A stretch of 64,000 bases of DNA from UBA1715 sp964346725 (GCA_964346725.1 CAYFVM010000001.1:1-64000), one strand, 5' to 3'; positions 22,484-31,952 are shown, counted from the stretch's first letter. Made by a program: numbers and translations. The notes: generated by a model from the sequence alone, not told the origin.

Positions 22484-24007
22484 TTAGAATGGAGAATCTC
22501 CTATAGACCCTGAAAAATTAAATGGGTCATTATTATTACTATTGTTCATTTGAGAATCAAAAATCATGCTTTGGTTATTAGCGTGATAATCGCTCGCGTT
22601 AGGTGTTACCGTATTTGCATGGTCAGTGAATTTCATAAATTCTCCTTCAAAGTCAAGTTCAACACGTCCACCAGCTCCATGACGGTTTTTCTCTACAATG
22701 ATAATTGATTTTTTAGAAATATCATTACCATCGGCATCTATATCAGAGCGAATAGCTTTAGCCGGACGGTGAATGAATATAACCATATCGGCATCTTGCT
22801 CAATGGCTCCCGATTCACGCAAGTCGGAAAGTCTCGGCTCTTTTTCTGCACCTTGCGCACCTTGTCGACCTTCTACAGAACGGTTTAATTGCGATAGGGC
22901 AATAATTGGAATTTGCAAATCCATTGCGATTTCTTTTATGTTTCGGGAAATAGTACTTACTTCTTGCTCACGACTAAAGTTACCGCCTCGAGCATTCATA
23001 AGTTGTAAGTAATCGACTACGATGCATTGCACACCTTTTTTTTCTACAAGTTTCCGACATTTTGATTTAAAGTCGTAGATTGACAATCCAGGGGTATCGT
23101 CAAGAAATATCGGAGCTTTTACCAATCGTTCTTTTGCTGTCTCTAATTTATCAAGTTGAGTATCGTCAATTTGTCCTGTGCGGAGTGCGTTTTGTTGAAT
23201 TTGAGCTTCGCTCACAAACAAACGCGTTGCTAATTGTTCGCAACTCATTTCAAGGGAAAACATTGCTACCGGAACATTATAATCAACGGCCATGTTGCGA
23301 AGCATTGTGAGTACAAATGCAGTTTTTCCCATACCCGGGCGAGCTGCTATAACTATCATGTTGCCTTTCTGCCAACCCGATGTGATGCGGTCTAGCTCTG
23401 AAAAACCTGAAGCAATTCCGGTGAGTTTTATGTCTTTTCCTTTGATATCAACAATATGCTGAAAAACGCTTTCTGCAATTTGTTTTATGTCTTGTACCGT
23501 ACGGCGATTGAAGCCTTGGTCGGTAACATTCATTATTTCGCGTTCTGCATAATCGGTAAGGTCGGCAAGTTCACAATCGGGAGCAAAAGCTTTTTCGGAA
23601 ATTAAACCGGAAACTTTTATGAGTTCGCGTTGTATAAATTTTTGAACGAGAAGTTTTGCGTTATGTTCAACATGAGCTGAAGATGATACTTTCATGGTGA
23701 GGTCGCTAATGCATGCTGGACCACCTATTTCTTCAAGTTTTTCTTCACCTTGTAGCTTTTCTATAACGGTGATAAGGGTGATAGGACTATTGCTTTTAGC
23801 CAAATTGTCCATGGCTCCGAAAATAATCTGATTTTTAGGTGCAAAGAAAACTTCTTTTTTTAGAAGGTTCATTACATCAGAAATCGCGTCTTCACTGAGG
23901 AGAATCTGTCCCAAAACTATTTCCTCTAATTCCTCAGAGTGGGGTGCTGTTCTGCCTCCGTAATCGACTTTTACAATCGTTTCTCTTTCAAATTTTTTTT
24001 GTGCCAT
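22484..24007 (-). CDS. dnaB: Replicative DNA helicase DnaB
   Basis: This hexameric helicase unwinds DNA ahead of the polymerase. The 507-residue protein has the N-terminal primase-interacting domain (EELEEIVLGQILLSEDAI), Walker A ARPGMGKTAFVLTM, and the RecA-like motifs CIVVDYLQLM and IIALSQLNRSVEGR. DnaB and DnaX, two replisome parts, lie close together here. The ATG at 24007 is preferred to a TTG six codons earlier because MAQKKFERE is the natural N-terminus and the promoter is correctly placed. No intein interrupts the ATPase domain. Confidence 0.96.
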   Translation of the reverse strand: MAQKKFERETIVKVDYGGRTAPHSEELEEIVLGQILLSEDAISDVMNLLKKEVFFAPKNQIIFGAMDNLAKSNSPITLITVIEKLQGEEKLEEIGGPACISDLTMKVSSSAHVEHNAKLLVQKFIQRELIKVSGLISEKAFAPDCELADLTDYAEREIMNVTDQGFNRRTVQDIKQIAESVFQHIVDIKGKDIKLTGIASGFSELDRITSGWQKGNMIVIAARPGMGKTAFVLTMLRNMAVDYNVPVAMFSLEMSCEQLATRLFVSEAQIQQNALRTGQIDDTQLDKLETAKERLVKAPIFLDDTPGLSIYDFKSKCRKLVEKKGVQCIVVDYLQLMNARGGNFSREQEVSTISRNIKEIAMDLQIPIIALSQLNRSVEGRQGAQGAEKEPRLSDLRESGAIEQDADMVIFIHRPAKAIRSDIDADGNDISKKSIIIVEKNRHGAGGRVELDFEGEFMKFTDHANTVTPNASDYHANNQSMIFDSQMNNSNNNDPFNFSGSIGDSPF

Positions 24008-24052
24008 GTTGTATTTTATTTTAAGCAAAAATAGGTAACTCTTTTGTGGTTA

Positions 24053-24060
24053 CAAAAGTA
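24053..24060 (-). promoter_or_regulatory. -7 promoter element of dnaB
   Basis: TACTTTTG on the minus strand, 46 bases upstream of the dnaB ATG, matches TAnnTTTG. Confidence 0.6.
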
Positions 24061-24103
24061 AAATATGAACAAACAATCGTTGAGTAATTGTTTAAAACAA
24101 GTT

Positions 24104-25066
24104 CTAATCCGCAATTATAGCATCAGAAAACGAAAAACCGTTCATACACTCGTGAATGGTCATTCTTTTCTTGCCTTCTAGTTGAATTTCAGTAGGTTGA
24201 ATGAACCCATTAGAAGTCGCAAGTGCAATAGAATTATTTTTTTCAACAATGTGTCCGGGAGTAAAATTATGCGTTTCAATTGTATATTTCGCAGAAAAGA
24301 TTTTAAAGATGGTGTTCGTTTCTTTTTTGCGCAATAGTGTCCACGCTCCCGGATATGGTGATATTCCCCGAATAAAGTCGTATATACTTTTTGAGTCCTT
24401 GTTCCAATTGATTTTACAGGTATCTTTAAAAATTTTCGGAGCGGGCTTTAAATTAGTTTTGTCCGAAATTAATTGCTCTTGTGAAATGCCTGTAACAGTA
24501 CCATTCTCAAGTAGTTTGAGTGTATCTAATAACAATTGAGAACCGCTTTCTTGAAGTTTGTCATGAAGAGTTTCAGCTGTTTCGTCATCTGTAATGTCAA
24601 CTTCTTTTTGCAATAATATATTTCCGGTGTCAATTACTTCATTGATGATAAAACTAGTAACGCCGGTTTTCTTTTCACCATTGATTATAGCCCAATTGAT
24701 TGGAGCAGCGCCTCTATATTGTGGCAATAATGATGCGTGAATGTTTATTGTTCCGATTTTTGGAATTTGCCAAACAATTTTGGGTAACATTTTGAAGGCA
24801 ACAACCACAATCAAATCAGCATCATATTGACGTAGTGTTTCAACAAATTCTTCTGATTTTAACGATTCAGGTTGTAGTATGGGTAGATTCTGTTGTTGTG
24901 CATATTGTTTTACTGCCGATTCACTGAGTTTTTTCCCTCGTCCTGCTGGTTTGTCTTGTCCGGTAACAACCGCCACAATATTGTAGTTTTCCTCCAGCAT
25001 AACTTTTAGAGGGCGTACCGCAAAGTCGGGATTCCCCATGTAAACTATTCTCAACGGTTTATCCAT
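24104..25066 (-). CDS. fmt: Methionyl-tRNA formyltransferase
   Basis: Fmt formylates initiator Met-tRNA. The 320-residue protein starts LRIVYMGNPDFAVRPLKVML, has the formyl-folate catalytic segment TINIHASLLPQYRGAAPINWAI (Asn, His) followed by GVTSFIINEVIDTGNILLQ with the conserved Asp, and a C-terminal OB-like domain (IRGISPYPGAWTLL). Its start overlaps the end of the tyrosine autokinase gene by 8 bases, so it appears to be cotranscribed with polysaccharide-export genes. Confidence 0.96.
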   Translation of the reverse strand: MDKPLRIVYMGNPDFAVRPLKVMLEENYNIVAVVTGQDKPAGRGKKLSESAVKQYAQQQNLPILQPESLKSEEFVETLRQYDADLIVVVAFKMLPKIVWQIPKIGTINIHASLLPQYRGAAPINWAIINGEKKTGVTSFIINEVIDTGNILLQKEVDITDDETAETLHDKLQESGSQLLLDTLKLLENGTVTGISQEQLISDKTNLKPAPKIFKDTCKINWNKDSKSIYDFIRGISPYPGAWTLLRKKETNTIFKIFSAKYTIETHNFTPGHIVEKNNSIALATSNGFIQPTEIQLEGKKRMTIHECMNGFSFSDAIIAD

Positions 25067-27491
25067 TGCTTCGTTTACTAAAGATTCTTTTTAAGAAAAA
25101 TTTATTTCTGTCTTCATAATCCTCGTACTCGGTATAGTAACCATTGTTGCTCGTATTATAATTACCATATCTAGCATATCCGTTGTGACTATTTTGCACA
25201 TCATTTAAGAGAATGCAAAGATTTTTGAGCTGTTTCTCTTTACTTAATAAATTAACCAGTGAAATTGATTCTATGTTGGTATAATTTTCACGCATTACAA
25301 AAATATTGCAATCGGCAAATTGTGCAATACCAATAGTATCGGCAACCAAACCAATCGGAGGGGTATCAAGAATAATGTAATCGTAACCTTTTTGTTTGCA
25401 GTTGTTTATGAGGTCTGTAAATTTTTGACTTTCAATAAGTTCAGCAGGATTAGGAGGAATAGGACCTGCTACTATTACATCTAGGTTTGGAATTTGTGTC
25501 TGAATAATAACATTGTCAAGGCTGTCACGACCAATAAGATGTGTTGTAACACCAATATTATTGGATATGTTGAGCATTTCTGCAAGTCGAGGTTTCCGTA
25601 AATCCAATCCGATGATTAATACTTTTTTGTTGAGTAACGAAATTATTGCAGCTGTGTTGAGAGCGCAGAAAGATTTTCCTTCGCCAGAAATAGTTGATGT
25701 TAACGCAATTATGTTTGTTTGGTCAGTATTCTTTAAGAAGAAAGGTATATTTGAACGTATTCCTCGGAACGATTCTGCAATAGAAGATTGTGGTTTAGAT
25801 TTTACCGGAATTGGATCAGTGTAGCGATTATGAATAACAGAACCTATGATAGGGAGCGTTGTATTTGCTTCTAAATATGATTTTCCTTTAATCGTTTGGT
25901 CTAATGAATTGATAATAATAATGATTGAGCAAGGAATACAAATACCTAAAAATAGGGCGAGCACCAATAATATTTTTAGATTAGGAAATGATTGTTCTGC
26001 ATTTTCGCGACGAGCTGGATCAACAATTTTTATATCTGAAATATTTGCAGCTTTTGTTAAACCAATTTCTGCACGTTTTTGAAGAAGAAAATTATATACT
26101 GTGTTGTTTACGTCGAATTTTCGTTGAATGCTTATAAGTTCACGTTCGGTACTTGGCAACTGTTGTATTTTATCATTGTTTTTTTCTATTTCTTTTTTTA
26201 TCTCGTTCAATTCCATTTTTGTCGATTCTATCAAACTATTAATATTGTCAACAAGAGCAGAAACGGTTTGCTCTATTTTCATATTAATGATTTGTAGATT
26301 GGGATTGTCGGGAGTGGCACTGTAGGTGAGAACTTGTTTATCGGTGTATAGTTTGTTTAGTTGTGAAATTAATGAATTAAGCAACGGATCTTCAATACCC
26401 GTGATTGACATCATTTTAATGTTATCAAGTCCATTGCCTGATTTTAGAGATTTTAGCAAATAGTTATAGTATTTGAGTCTAATGTCCATTTGTGATTTGT
26501 CGTTCTCTTGTTGTTCAGATTTTTTGTACAAAAAAGAACCTTCATCGCTCAAGTTTACAATCTTGTTGTTCGAGCGGAATGCTTCTAGGTTTGATTCCAC
26601 AAATAGCAATGAATCTGTTATTTGTGATAGTTGTTCGTTAATGAATTGTTCCGATTTTTTTGATGTTTGGTTTTTATCTTCAAGGTCTTGTTCTATACAC
26701 ATATCAACAAGTCCGTTCAAGAATATCATAGCTTTTTCAGGAACATTATCGGTAATTGAAAGATTAACGATGGTTCCTTTTCGAGAATTCGCTTCAACCA
26801 CAAGATTCTTTTGATATTTCTTTGTCAACAAATTGTAATTGTTGATTATGAATCGAAACGAGGATTGGTGTTCTTGTATCTCTTTTATATCAAAATTGTC
26901 ACTTTTGCGTATTGTAAAGCGGTATATTGAGTCTTTGTACTCTTCGCCCCACACTAATTTTTCTTCAATATTGCAAGAATCATTTTTTATAGACAAAAGG
27001 TATTCGTTGTCGGATAAAATGTCTATATCGATTTTTTCAGGAGTGTATTTTTTTATGTTGTTGTAGTCGTTGTAAGACGTATCTAAATCAACGTAGAAAG
27101 GACAATCGTTGTATATTTCTACATCATGTACGCGTCCATTTACAAAATAAGAAATTTGAAAATTAAGTTTCTGTAATGTGTTGCGAATCAATGAGTATGA
27201 TTGTAAAACGCCGATTTGGTTGTCAATATTTGCCGTACCGGTACTTGTACCACCAAAATCTTTAAGAAGCGATGTCATGCTTCCGAGTGCGTCTTCTTTT
27301 TCTACAATAATAATTGAAGACGAGACTTGATATTCTTTAGTCGTGTATCTATAAACTAATAAAGCAAGTATTCCGCAAATAAAGCATGAAAATGCTATCC
27401 AATGCCACTTTGATAGTAAAAGTTTTATGTACGCAATGATATCTATTTCGTCTTCTATGTCTTGCTTTTGGTCAATAGTTGTCATATGCAA
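25059..27491 (-). CDS. Polysaccharide co-polymerase with BY-type tyrosine autokinase domain (Wzc-like)
   Basis: The 810-residue inner-membrane protein has a first transmembrane helix (about 32-52), a large periplasmic Wzz domain with coiled coils, a second helix (about 505-528) and a cytoplasmic kinase. The kinase shows Walker A SGEGKSFCALNTA, Walker A' VLIIGLDLRKPRL and Walker B YIILDTPPIGLVAD. The C-terminal tail is rich in tyrosine (about nine in the last 40 residues), the usual autophosphorylation cluster. It regulates chain length and export of a capsule or exopolysaccharide. It lies directly after the Wza-like gene, with one base pair between, and overlaps fmt. No glycosyltransferases are adjacent. 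Confidence 0.94.
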   Translation of the reverse strand: MHMTTIDQKQDIEDEIDIIAYIKLLLSKWHWIAFSCFICGILALLVYRYTTKEYQVSSSIIIVEKEDALGSMTSLLKDFGGTSTGTANIDNQIGVLQSYSLIRNTLQKLNFQISYFVNGRVHDVEIYNDCPFYVDLDTSYNDYNNIKKYTPEKIDIDILSDNEYLLSIKNDSCNIEEKLVWGEEYKDSIYRFTIRKSDNFDIKEIQEHQSSFRFIINNYNLLTKKYQKNLVVEANSRKGTIVNLSITDNVPEKAMIFLNGLVDMCIEQDLEDKNQTSKKSEQFINEQLSQITDSLLFVESNLEAFRSNNKIVNLSDEGSFLYKKSEQQENDKSQMDIRLKYYNYLLKSLKSGNGLDNIKMMSITGIEDPLLNSLISQLNKLYTDKQVLTYSATPDNPNLQIINMKIEQTVSALVDNINSLIESTKMELNEIKKEIEKNNDKIQQLPSTERELISIQRKFDVNNTVYNFLLQKRAEIGLTKAANISDIKIVDPARRENAEQSFPNLKILLVLALFLGICIPCSIIIIINSLDQTIKGKSYLEANTTLPIIGSVIHNRYTDPIPVKSKPQSSIAESFRGIRSNIPFFLKNTDQTNIIALTSTISGEGKSFCALNTAAIISLLNKKVLIIGLDLRKPRLAEMLNISNNIGVTTHLIGRDSLDNVIIQTQIPNLDVIVAGPIPPNPAELIESQKFTDLINNCKQKGYDYIILDTPPIGLVADTIGIAQFADCNIFVMRENYTNIESISLVNLLSKEKQLKNLCILLNDVQNSHNGYARYGNYNTSNNGYYTEYEDYEDRNKFFLKRIFSKRSNG

Positions 27492-28274
27492 TTATTTAAG
27501 TACGGAATTGAAGAATGTGAGTGTTGTAACTAAGGTGGTTAAACCTGAAAATACCAATGAAATTGTAGTCGTATTTAAACGGAATGCGCGCAAAGGAAGC
27601 GGTTCTACAATTACAATGTCGTTTGGAAGTAAATAGAACTGTTCGGTAGCTATGGTATTTTCTTTTGTTAAATCAACGCGGAAGGTAATGTTCTCATTGT
27701 TAACGGTGCGAACAATTATAACACTTTTTCTATTTCCATATTGAGAAATATCACCAGCGAGGGCGAGAGCTTCAAAAAGGTTAATGCTGTTACGCAAAAT
27801 ACTGTATGTGCCAGGACGATTTACTTCGCCCAATACTGAAATTTTGGTATTAAGGAGTTTCAAAATTACCGTTGCATTTTTGAAATACCCATCAATTTTT
27901 TGTTGTACAAGTTGTTCTGTTTGGCTGATTGTCATTCCTACAACCTTAATGGTGTCAATCACCGGAAGGCGGATATATCCTTTTTCGTCAATGGTATAGC
28001 CTTTTAATGTTGTAGAAACTTCACCGGTTGTGTTACCACCACCTGTCATAGCATCAATATTGAAGAGTGCGCTGGTCTCTTGGTCTATACTGAGAACTTT
28101 CACGTACACAACGTCACCTGGCTGAAGTATAACGTTCAAATAGTTTTGTGGGTACGTCATTACTGTGTCACCTTTGGGGTGGTCATTCATGTAAACCATT
28201 TTTTTTCGAGATGCGCAGTTGGAAAATAGTAAAATCCCAAGGCACATAATACAGAAAATAAATTCCTTCTTCAT
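27492..28274 (-). CDS. Polysaccharide export outer-membrane lipoprotein (Wza-like)
   Basis: The 260-residue protein has a lipoprotein signal ending at FSNC (Cys19). The Poly_export domain begins at YLNVILQPGDVVYVKVLSID, followed by a SLBB-type segment KISVLGEVNRPGTYSI where the family reads VxGxVxxPGxY. A hydrophobic stretch (TTTISLVFSGLTTLVTTLTFF) closes the protein and could be the C-terminal membrane helix of Wza. Wza forms the outer-membrane exit pore for capsule chains. It is paired with the co-polymerase/kinase downstream and has its own -7 box. Confidence 0.93.
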   Translation of the reverse strand: MKKEFIFCIMCLGILLFSNCASRKKMVYMNDHPKGDTVMTYPQNYLNVILQPGDVVYVKVLSIDQETSALFNIDAMTGGGNTTGEVSTTLKGYTIDEKGYIRLPVIDTIKVVGMTISQTEQLVQQKIDGYFKNATVILKLLNTKISVLGEVNRPGTYSILRNSINLFEALALAGDISQYGNRKSVIIVRTVNNENITFRVDLTKENTIATEQFYLLPNDIVIVEPLPLRAFRLNTTTISLVFSGLTTLVTTLTFFNSVLK

Positions 28275-28291
28275 ATGAGTTTATTTTGGTG

Positions 28292-28299
28292 CAAATGTA
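28292..28299 (-). promoter_or_regulatory. -7 promoter element of the wza-wzc-fmt unit
   Basis: TACATTTG on the minus strand, 18 bases upstream of the ATG at 28274, matches TAnnTTTG. Confidence 0.65.
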
Positions 28300-28314
28300 C
28301 AAAAAAAAGAATGA

Positions 28315-29130
28315 TCAAAACATATACAATAAGGAAAACGTATGGGAAAAACCTAAATAATGATTACATGATGTTTCATAGTTGATTAAAAACGTGCTTA
28401 AAGGTATTTGTATTGTCACTATTATAGGGGTTTCGGCGGTGCTATATGCGAGCCCAAAGCGATATTTATTTTGAATTGAATAAGAACTAGCTATCGCAAA
28501 TGTTTGATTCCCTTCGGTGTCTTGGCTTAGCAGAATTCCAATGTCAGAAGCATCGGTAATTTGATATGTGGCGGTTGTTTTAAAAAGCGATTCACCTTGG
28601 TTTTCCTTGCTACTGAAAATTTGTAACGGATTCACAACATGTACACCATAAGAAAATTTTTCGAATTTTCCGAAGTAAGAAATCTCAGGAAAGATAAGGT
28701 ACGTGGCTTTGTAGGTTTCTTGAAAAGTGCGTTCAATGTTGAAAGAAATTCCTAACGAGTTGTGTTCGTTTAGTTTGCGTGCTGCGCATAGTTTGTAGTT
28801 ACTGATTCTGAAATAATTATTTCCAAAAATCGAGTATCCCAATCCCCAAGACAAATAATTCCCCTTGGTGCAGGCGTTTATGCTACTGCACAAGATATTC
28901 GCAATCGAGTAGTTGGTACAATAATCTACACCAATTTCGCTCTGCTCCATAAACGGAAGTATGGCGGGATTGGCTTTAATTGCCCACATATGTTTTTCTG
29001 TTATTGCGGTGTTTGCGGCACAACCACTATATAGTCCCGATGTGTGGCGGAACTCTTGACAATAACTTGTTTTAAAACTACAAAAGATTACGAATACGAA
29101 ACAAATTAGGTTAATTCGTTTTGAATTCAA
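28315..29130 (-). CDS. Exported protein of unknown function, probably an outer-membrane beta-barrel
   Basis: I do not recognise the family. The 271-residue protein has a signal peptide (ending near TSYCQ), and the remainder alternates hydrophobic and polar residues with many aromatic residues, ending in FSLLYMF. That ending and pattern suit a small beta-barrel with a C-terminal aromatic BAM signal. RHTSGLYSGCAANTAITEKHMWAIKANPAILPF recalls the N-terminal plug-like segment of PorV/FadL-like barrels (NPA motif), but the match is weak. The start overlaps the purE stop by 20 bases, implying translation coupled to purE. Confidence 0.6.
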   Translation of the reverse strand: MNSKRINLICFVFVIFCSFKTSYCQEFRHTSGLYSGCAANTAITEKHMWAIKANPAILPFMEQSEIGVDYCTNYSIANILCSSINACTKGNYLSWGLGYSIFGNNYFRISNYKLCAARKLNEHNSLGISFNIERTFQETYKATYLIFPEISYFGKFEKFSYGVHVVNPLQIFSSKENQGESLFKTTATYQITDASDIGILLSQDTEGNQTFAIASSYSIQNKYRFGLAYSTAETPIIVTIQIPLSTFLINYETSCNHYLGFSHTFSLLYMF

Positions 29131-29617
29131 ATTTAATCTCTTTTAAATCAGCGTTAGCTTTTTCTATTTTATTTTTTAATGATGTTTTATATTCTGTCAA
29201 TTCTTTTGCAACGCGTTGGTCAGCCATAGCAATGAATTGCGATGCTAAAATGCCAGCATTTTCGGCACCATTGATACCTACGGTAGCAACAGGAATGCCT
29301 GAAGGCATTTGCACAATAGCCAAAAGAGCATCAATTCCTTGCAAACTTGCACTAATAGGAACACCAATAACAGGAACGGTAGTCTTTGAAGCAATTACAC
29401 CTGGCAGGTGAGCTGCCATACCCGCTGCAGCAATGATTACTTTTATGCCGTTTTTCTCCGCATTTTTTGCGAATTCTTCTACAGCTTCAGGAGTTCTATG
29501 GGCCGAGAGTGCTAGAATTTCAAATGGAATCTTAAAATTGTTGAGCACTTTTGCTGCCTTTTCCATAACCGGCATATCAGATGTGCTTCCCATTATTATG
29601 CTAACTTGTGCTTTCAT
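29111..29617 (-). CDS. purE: 5-(carboxyamino)imidazole ribonucleotide mutase
   Basis: PurE rearranges N5-CAIR to CAIR in purine synthesis. The 168-residue protein starts MKAQVSIIMGSTSDMPVMEKAAK, contains the catalytic ALSAHRTPEAVEEFA segment and the GMAAHLPGVIASKTTVPVIGVPI loop typical of class I PurE. A start 8 codons earlier (29641) is possible, but the conserved N-terminus fits 29617. The partner purK is not in the window; purN is at 12302-12871. Confidence 0.95.
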   Translation of the reverse strand: MKAQVSIIMGSTSDMPVMEKAAKVLNNFKIPFEILALSAHRTPEAVEEFAKNAEKNGIKVIIAAAGMAAHLPGVIASKTTVPVIGVPISASLQGIDALLAIVQMPSGIPVATVGINGAENAGILASQFIAMADQRVAKELTEYKTSLKNKIEKANADLKEIKFEFKTN

Positions 29618-29692
29618 ATTTGCGTTTTGTGTTTCGCACATTCTGTTTACAATAAATGCGCATATTCCTATCGCAAAGATGAAAAAAAAACA

Positions 29693-29700
29693 TAATTTTG
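29693..29700 (+). promoter_or_regulatory. -7 promoter element of adk
   Basis: TAATTTTG matches TAnnTTTG and lies 61 bases before the adk ATG. Confidence 0.55.
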
Positions 29701-29761
29701 CAAAGGTTTAGAGCAAATCTTTTCTAAACAGAAATAGTAATTAACTTTTATATAAAAACGT

Positions 29762-30328
29762 ATGTTGAATCTTGTATTATTTGGCCCTCCGGGAGCTGGA
29801 AAAGGAACTCAATCAGATTTAATTGTAGAAAAATACAACTTGGTACACATCTCAACAGGTGATTTGTTGCGCGCAGAAATGAAAGCTGAAACAGAGTTGG
29901 GTAAACAAGCAAAAGCAAAAATTGAAAAAGGTGAACTTGTTTCTGACGATATAGTTATTGGCATGATGGCTAATAAAATTGCAGAAAATGCAAAAGGTAA
30001 CGGTTTCATTTTCGATGGTTTCCCACGTACTACTGCTCAAGCAGTTGCTCTTGACGAATTAATGGCAAAGCATTCTATTGCAGTGTCTTGCATGGTTTCG
30101 TTGGAAGTTGAAACTCCAGAACTTGTAAAACGTTTGTTAGAACGTGGAAAAATTTCAGGTCGTGCTGATGACCAAAATGAAGATGTGATTATGAATCGTA
30201 TCAAAGTGTACAATAGCGAAACTGCTCCTGTTAAGGATTTTTACAGCAAACAAGGAAAATTGAAAGAAGTAAAGGGTGTAGGCTCTATACAAGATATTTT
30301 CGCAGCTATTTGCGACGCTTGCAAATAA
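29762..30328 (+). CDS. adk: Adenylate kinase
   Basis: Adk interconverts ATP, ADP and AMP. The 188-residue protein has the P-loop LFGPPGAGKGTQS at residues 5-17, the AMP-binding segment STGDLLRAEMK, the signature FIFDGFPRTTAQA and the LID arginine segment RLLERGKISGRADDQ. It is the short form without a zinc-binding LID. It is followed by a 14-bp hairpin terminator and then obgE, a pairing usual in Bacteroidota. Confidence 0.97.
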   Translation: MLNLVLFGPPGAGKGTQSDLIVEKYNLVHISTGDLLRAEMKAETELGKQAKAKIEKGELVSDDIVIGMMANKIAENAKGNGFIFDGFPRTTAQAVALDELMAKHSIAVSCMVSLEVETPELVKRLLERGKISGRADDQNEDVIMNRIKVYNSETAPVKDFYSKQGKLKEVKGVGSIQDIFAAICDACK

Positions 30329-30339
30329 TAATTTTTAGT

Positions 30340-30388
30340 AATTCACAATGTACAAATTCTAAACGTACATTGTGAATTGTTTTTTTTG
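30340..30388 (+). terminator. Strong terminator between adk and obgE
   Basis: A perfect 14-bp stem AATTCACAATGTAC/GTACATTGTGAATT (30340-30353 with 30365-30378) with an 11-base loop is followed by G and eight T. No promoter box is visible between it and obgE, so obgE may depend on read-through. Confidence 0.9.
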
Positions 30389-30408
30389 AACAATTTAATA
30401 CTCTCGTT

Positions 30409-31401
30409 GTGCCAACGTCAAGTTTCGTCGATTATATAAAAATTTATTTCCGTTCGGGAAATGGAGGTGCGGGTTCTGCGCATTTACATAGAGAAAAATA
30501 TGTAGCAAAAGGTGGTCCCGACGGCGGCGATGGCGGACGTGGAGGTCACATTATACTACGCGGAAGCAATAACGTGTGGACGTTGTTGGCTATGCGTTAT
30601 CAAAAACATTTGTTTGCCGGTGACGGTAGTTGTGGTGGTAGTGCTGGTAGTACTGGAGCTGACGGAAAAGACATTGTTATAGATGTTCCACTTGGAACAA
30701 TTGCGAAAGATGGCGAGACCGAAGAAGTTCTTTGTGAAATAACGGAACACGGAGAAAAAAAAATCTTGCTTCGTGGTGGTAGAGGAGGTTTGGGAAATCT
30801 TAATTTCAAATCGGCTACAAATCAAACGCCACGCTATGCACAACCGGGCGAAGCGGGTATTGAAGGTTGGTATATTTTAGAATTAAAAGTTCTTGCCGAC
30901 GTTGGACTTGTAGGCTTTCCAAATGCAGGAAAATCAACACTTTTGAGCGTAGTTTCGGCAGCAAAACCGAAAATAGCCAACTATCCGTTCACAACATTGG
31001 TTCCTCAATTGGGAATCGTTTCGTATCGCGACAATAATTCGTTTGCGATGGCTGATATCCCCGGAATTATTGAAGGAGCGCATGAAGGCAAAGGCTTGGG
31101 AATTCGTTTCCTTCGTCACATTGAGCGAAATGCGGTGTTGCTTTTTATGATTCCTGCCGATAGCAATGACATTGCAAAAGAATATTCAGTGTTGCTCAAT
31201 GAATTGAAGTTATACAATAGCGAATTGCTCGACAAACCTCGTTTGTTGGCTATTACCAAATGTGATATGCTTGACGATGAGCTCAAATCTATGATAGAGA
31301 AACATTTGCCGTCAGAAATTGATCATATTTTCATTTCGTCGGTGGCTCAATTGAATATCACAGAGTTGAAAGATAAACTTTGGACGTTGTTGCATATATG
31401 A
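30409..31401 (+). CDS. obgE: GTPase Obg/CgtA
   Basis: Obg is an essential GTPase of 50S ribosome assembly and stress signalling. The 330-residue protein has the glycine-rich Obg domain (FRSGNGGAGSAHLHREKYVAKGGPDGGDGGRGG), then the G domain with G1 GFPNAGKST, G2 region NYPFTTLVPQ, G3 DIPGIIEGAHEGKGLG and G4 TKCD near residue 285. There is no C-terminal extension. The start is GTG at 30409; the frame has no upstream ATG before a stop at 30373. Confidence 0.95.
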   Translation: MPTSSFVDYIKIYFRSGNGGAGSAHLHREKYVAKGGPDGGDGGRGGHIILRGSNNVWTLLAMRYQKHLFAGDGSCGGSAGSTGADGKDIVIDVPLGTIAKDGETEEVLCEITEHGEKKILLRGGRGGLGNLNFKSATNQTPRYAQPGEAGIEGWYILELKVLADVGLVGFPNAGKSTLLSVVSAAKPKIANYPFTTLVPQLGIVSYRDNNSFAMADIPGIIEGAHEGKGLGIRFLRHIERNAVLLFMIPADSNDIAKEYSVLLNELKLYNSELLDKPRLLAITKCDMLDDELKSMIEKHLPSEIDHIFISSVAQLNITELKDKLWTLLHI

Positions 31402-31952
31402 TAGAAAGTCTTGAGGCATTAGACCGTGAATTATTGTTGGCTATCAATGGCTTTCATTCTCCTTTTTTTGACTCATTTTTCTATGGACTAACCCAAACAT
31501 GGGCGTCTATCCCTGTTTTTTTGTTGGGAATTTTTCTACTATACAGAAAATTTGGCATGAAGCAAACTTTGCTTTGTCTCCTGATTGTTGTGAGTGCAGT
31601 AGGTGTTGCTGATTTTATTTCGGTTAGAGGGCTCAAAAATGTAGTCTGTCGGTACCGTCCTACACACAATTTGGAAATAGAAAATCTAGTACATATAGTG
31701 AATGGATATAAGGGCGGCATGTACGGATTTGTTTCATCGCATGCGGCAAATATGTTTGCCTTTTCGGTAGCAACGGCTTTGTTGTTAAAGAAAAAATGGT
31801 GGACAATTTTTTCTTTATCGTGGTCGCTATTGATTTGCTACACGCGTATGTATTTGGGCGTGCATTATCCTGCCGATATATTTTGTGGTGCTCTTTTGGG
31901 ATCTATTACAGCCTATGTGGTTTGGTATATAGGCAAACGATTGATTAATTAA
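31398..31952 (+). CDS. PAP2-family membrane phosphatase
   Basis: The ATG lies in an ATGA overlap with the obgE stop, a typical coupled start, so 31398 is preferred to an upstream TTG. The 184-residue protein has several membrane helices and the three phosphatase motifs: LKNVVCRYRP (KxxxxxxRP), GFVSSHAANMFAF (PSGH-like, here SSHA) and YLGVHYPADIFCGAL (SRxxxxxHxxxD-like). Substrates could be undecaprenyl pyrophosphate, phosphatidic acid or lipid A phosphate; sequence alone does not decide. Its 3' end overlaps the convergent carbonic anhydrase gene by 4 bases. Confidence 0.88.
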   Translation: MIESLEALDRELLLAINGFHSPFFDSFFYGLTQTWASIPVFLLGIFLLYRKFGMKQTLLCLLIVVSAVGVADFISVRGLKNVVCRYRPTHNLEIENLVHIVNGYKGGMYGFVSSHAANMFAFSVATALLLKKKWWTIFSLSWSLLICYTRMYLGVHYPADIFCGALLGSITAYVVWYIGKRLIN

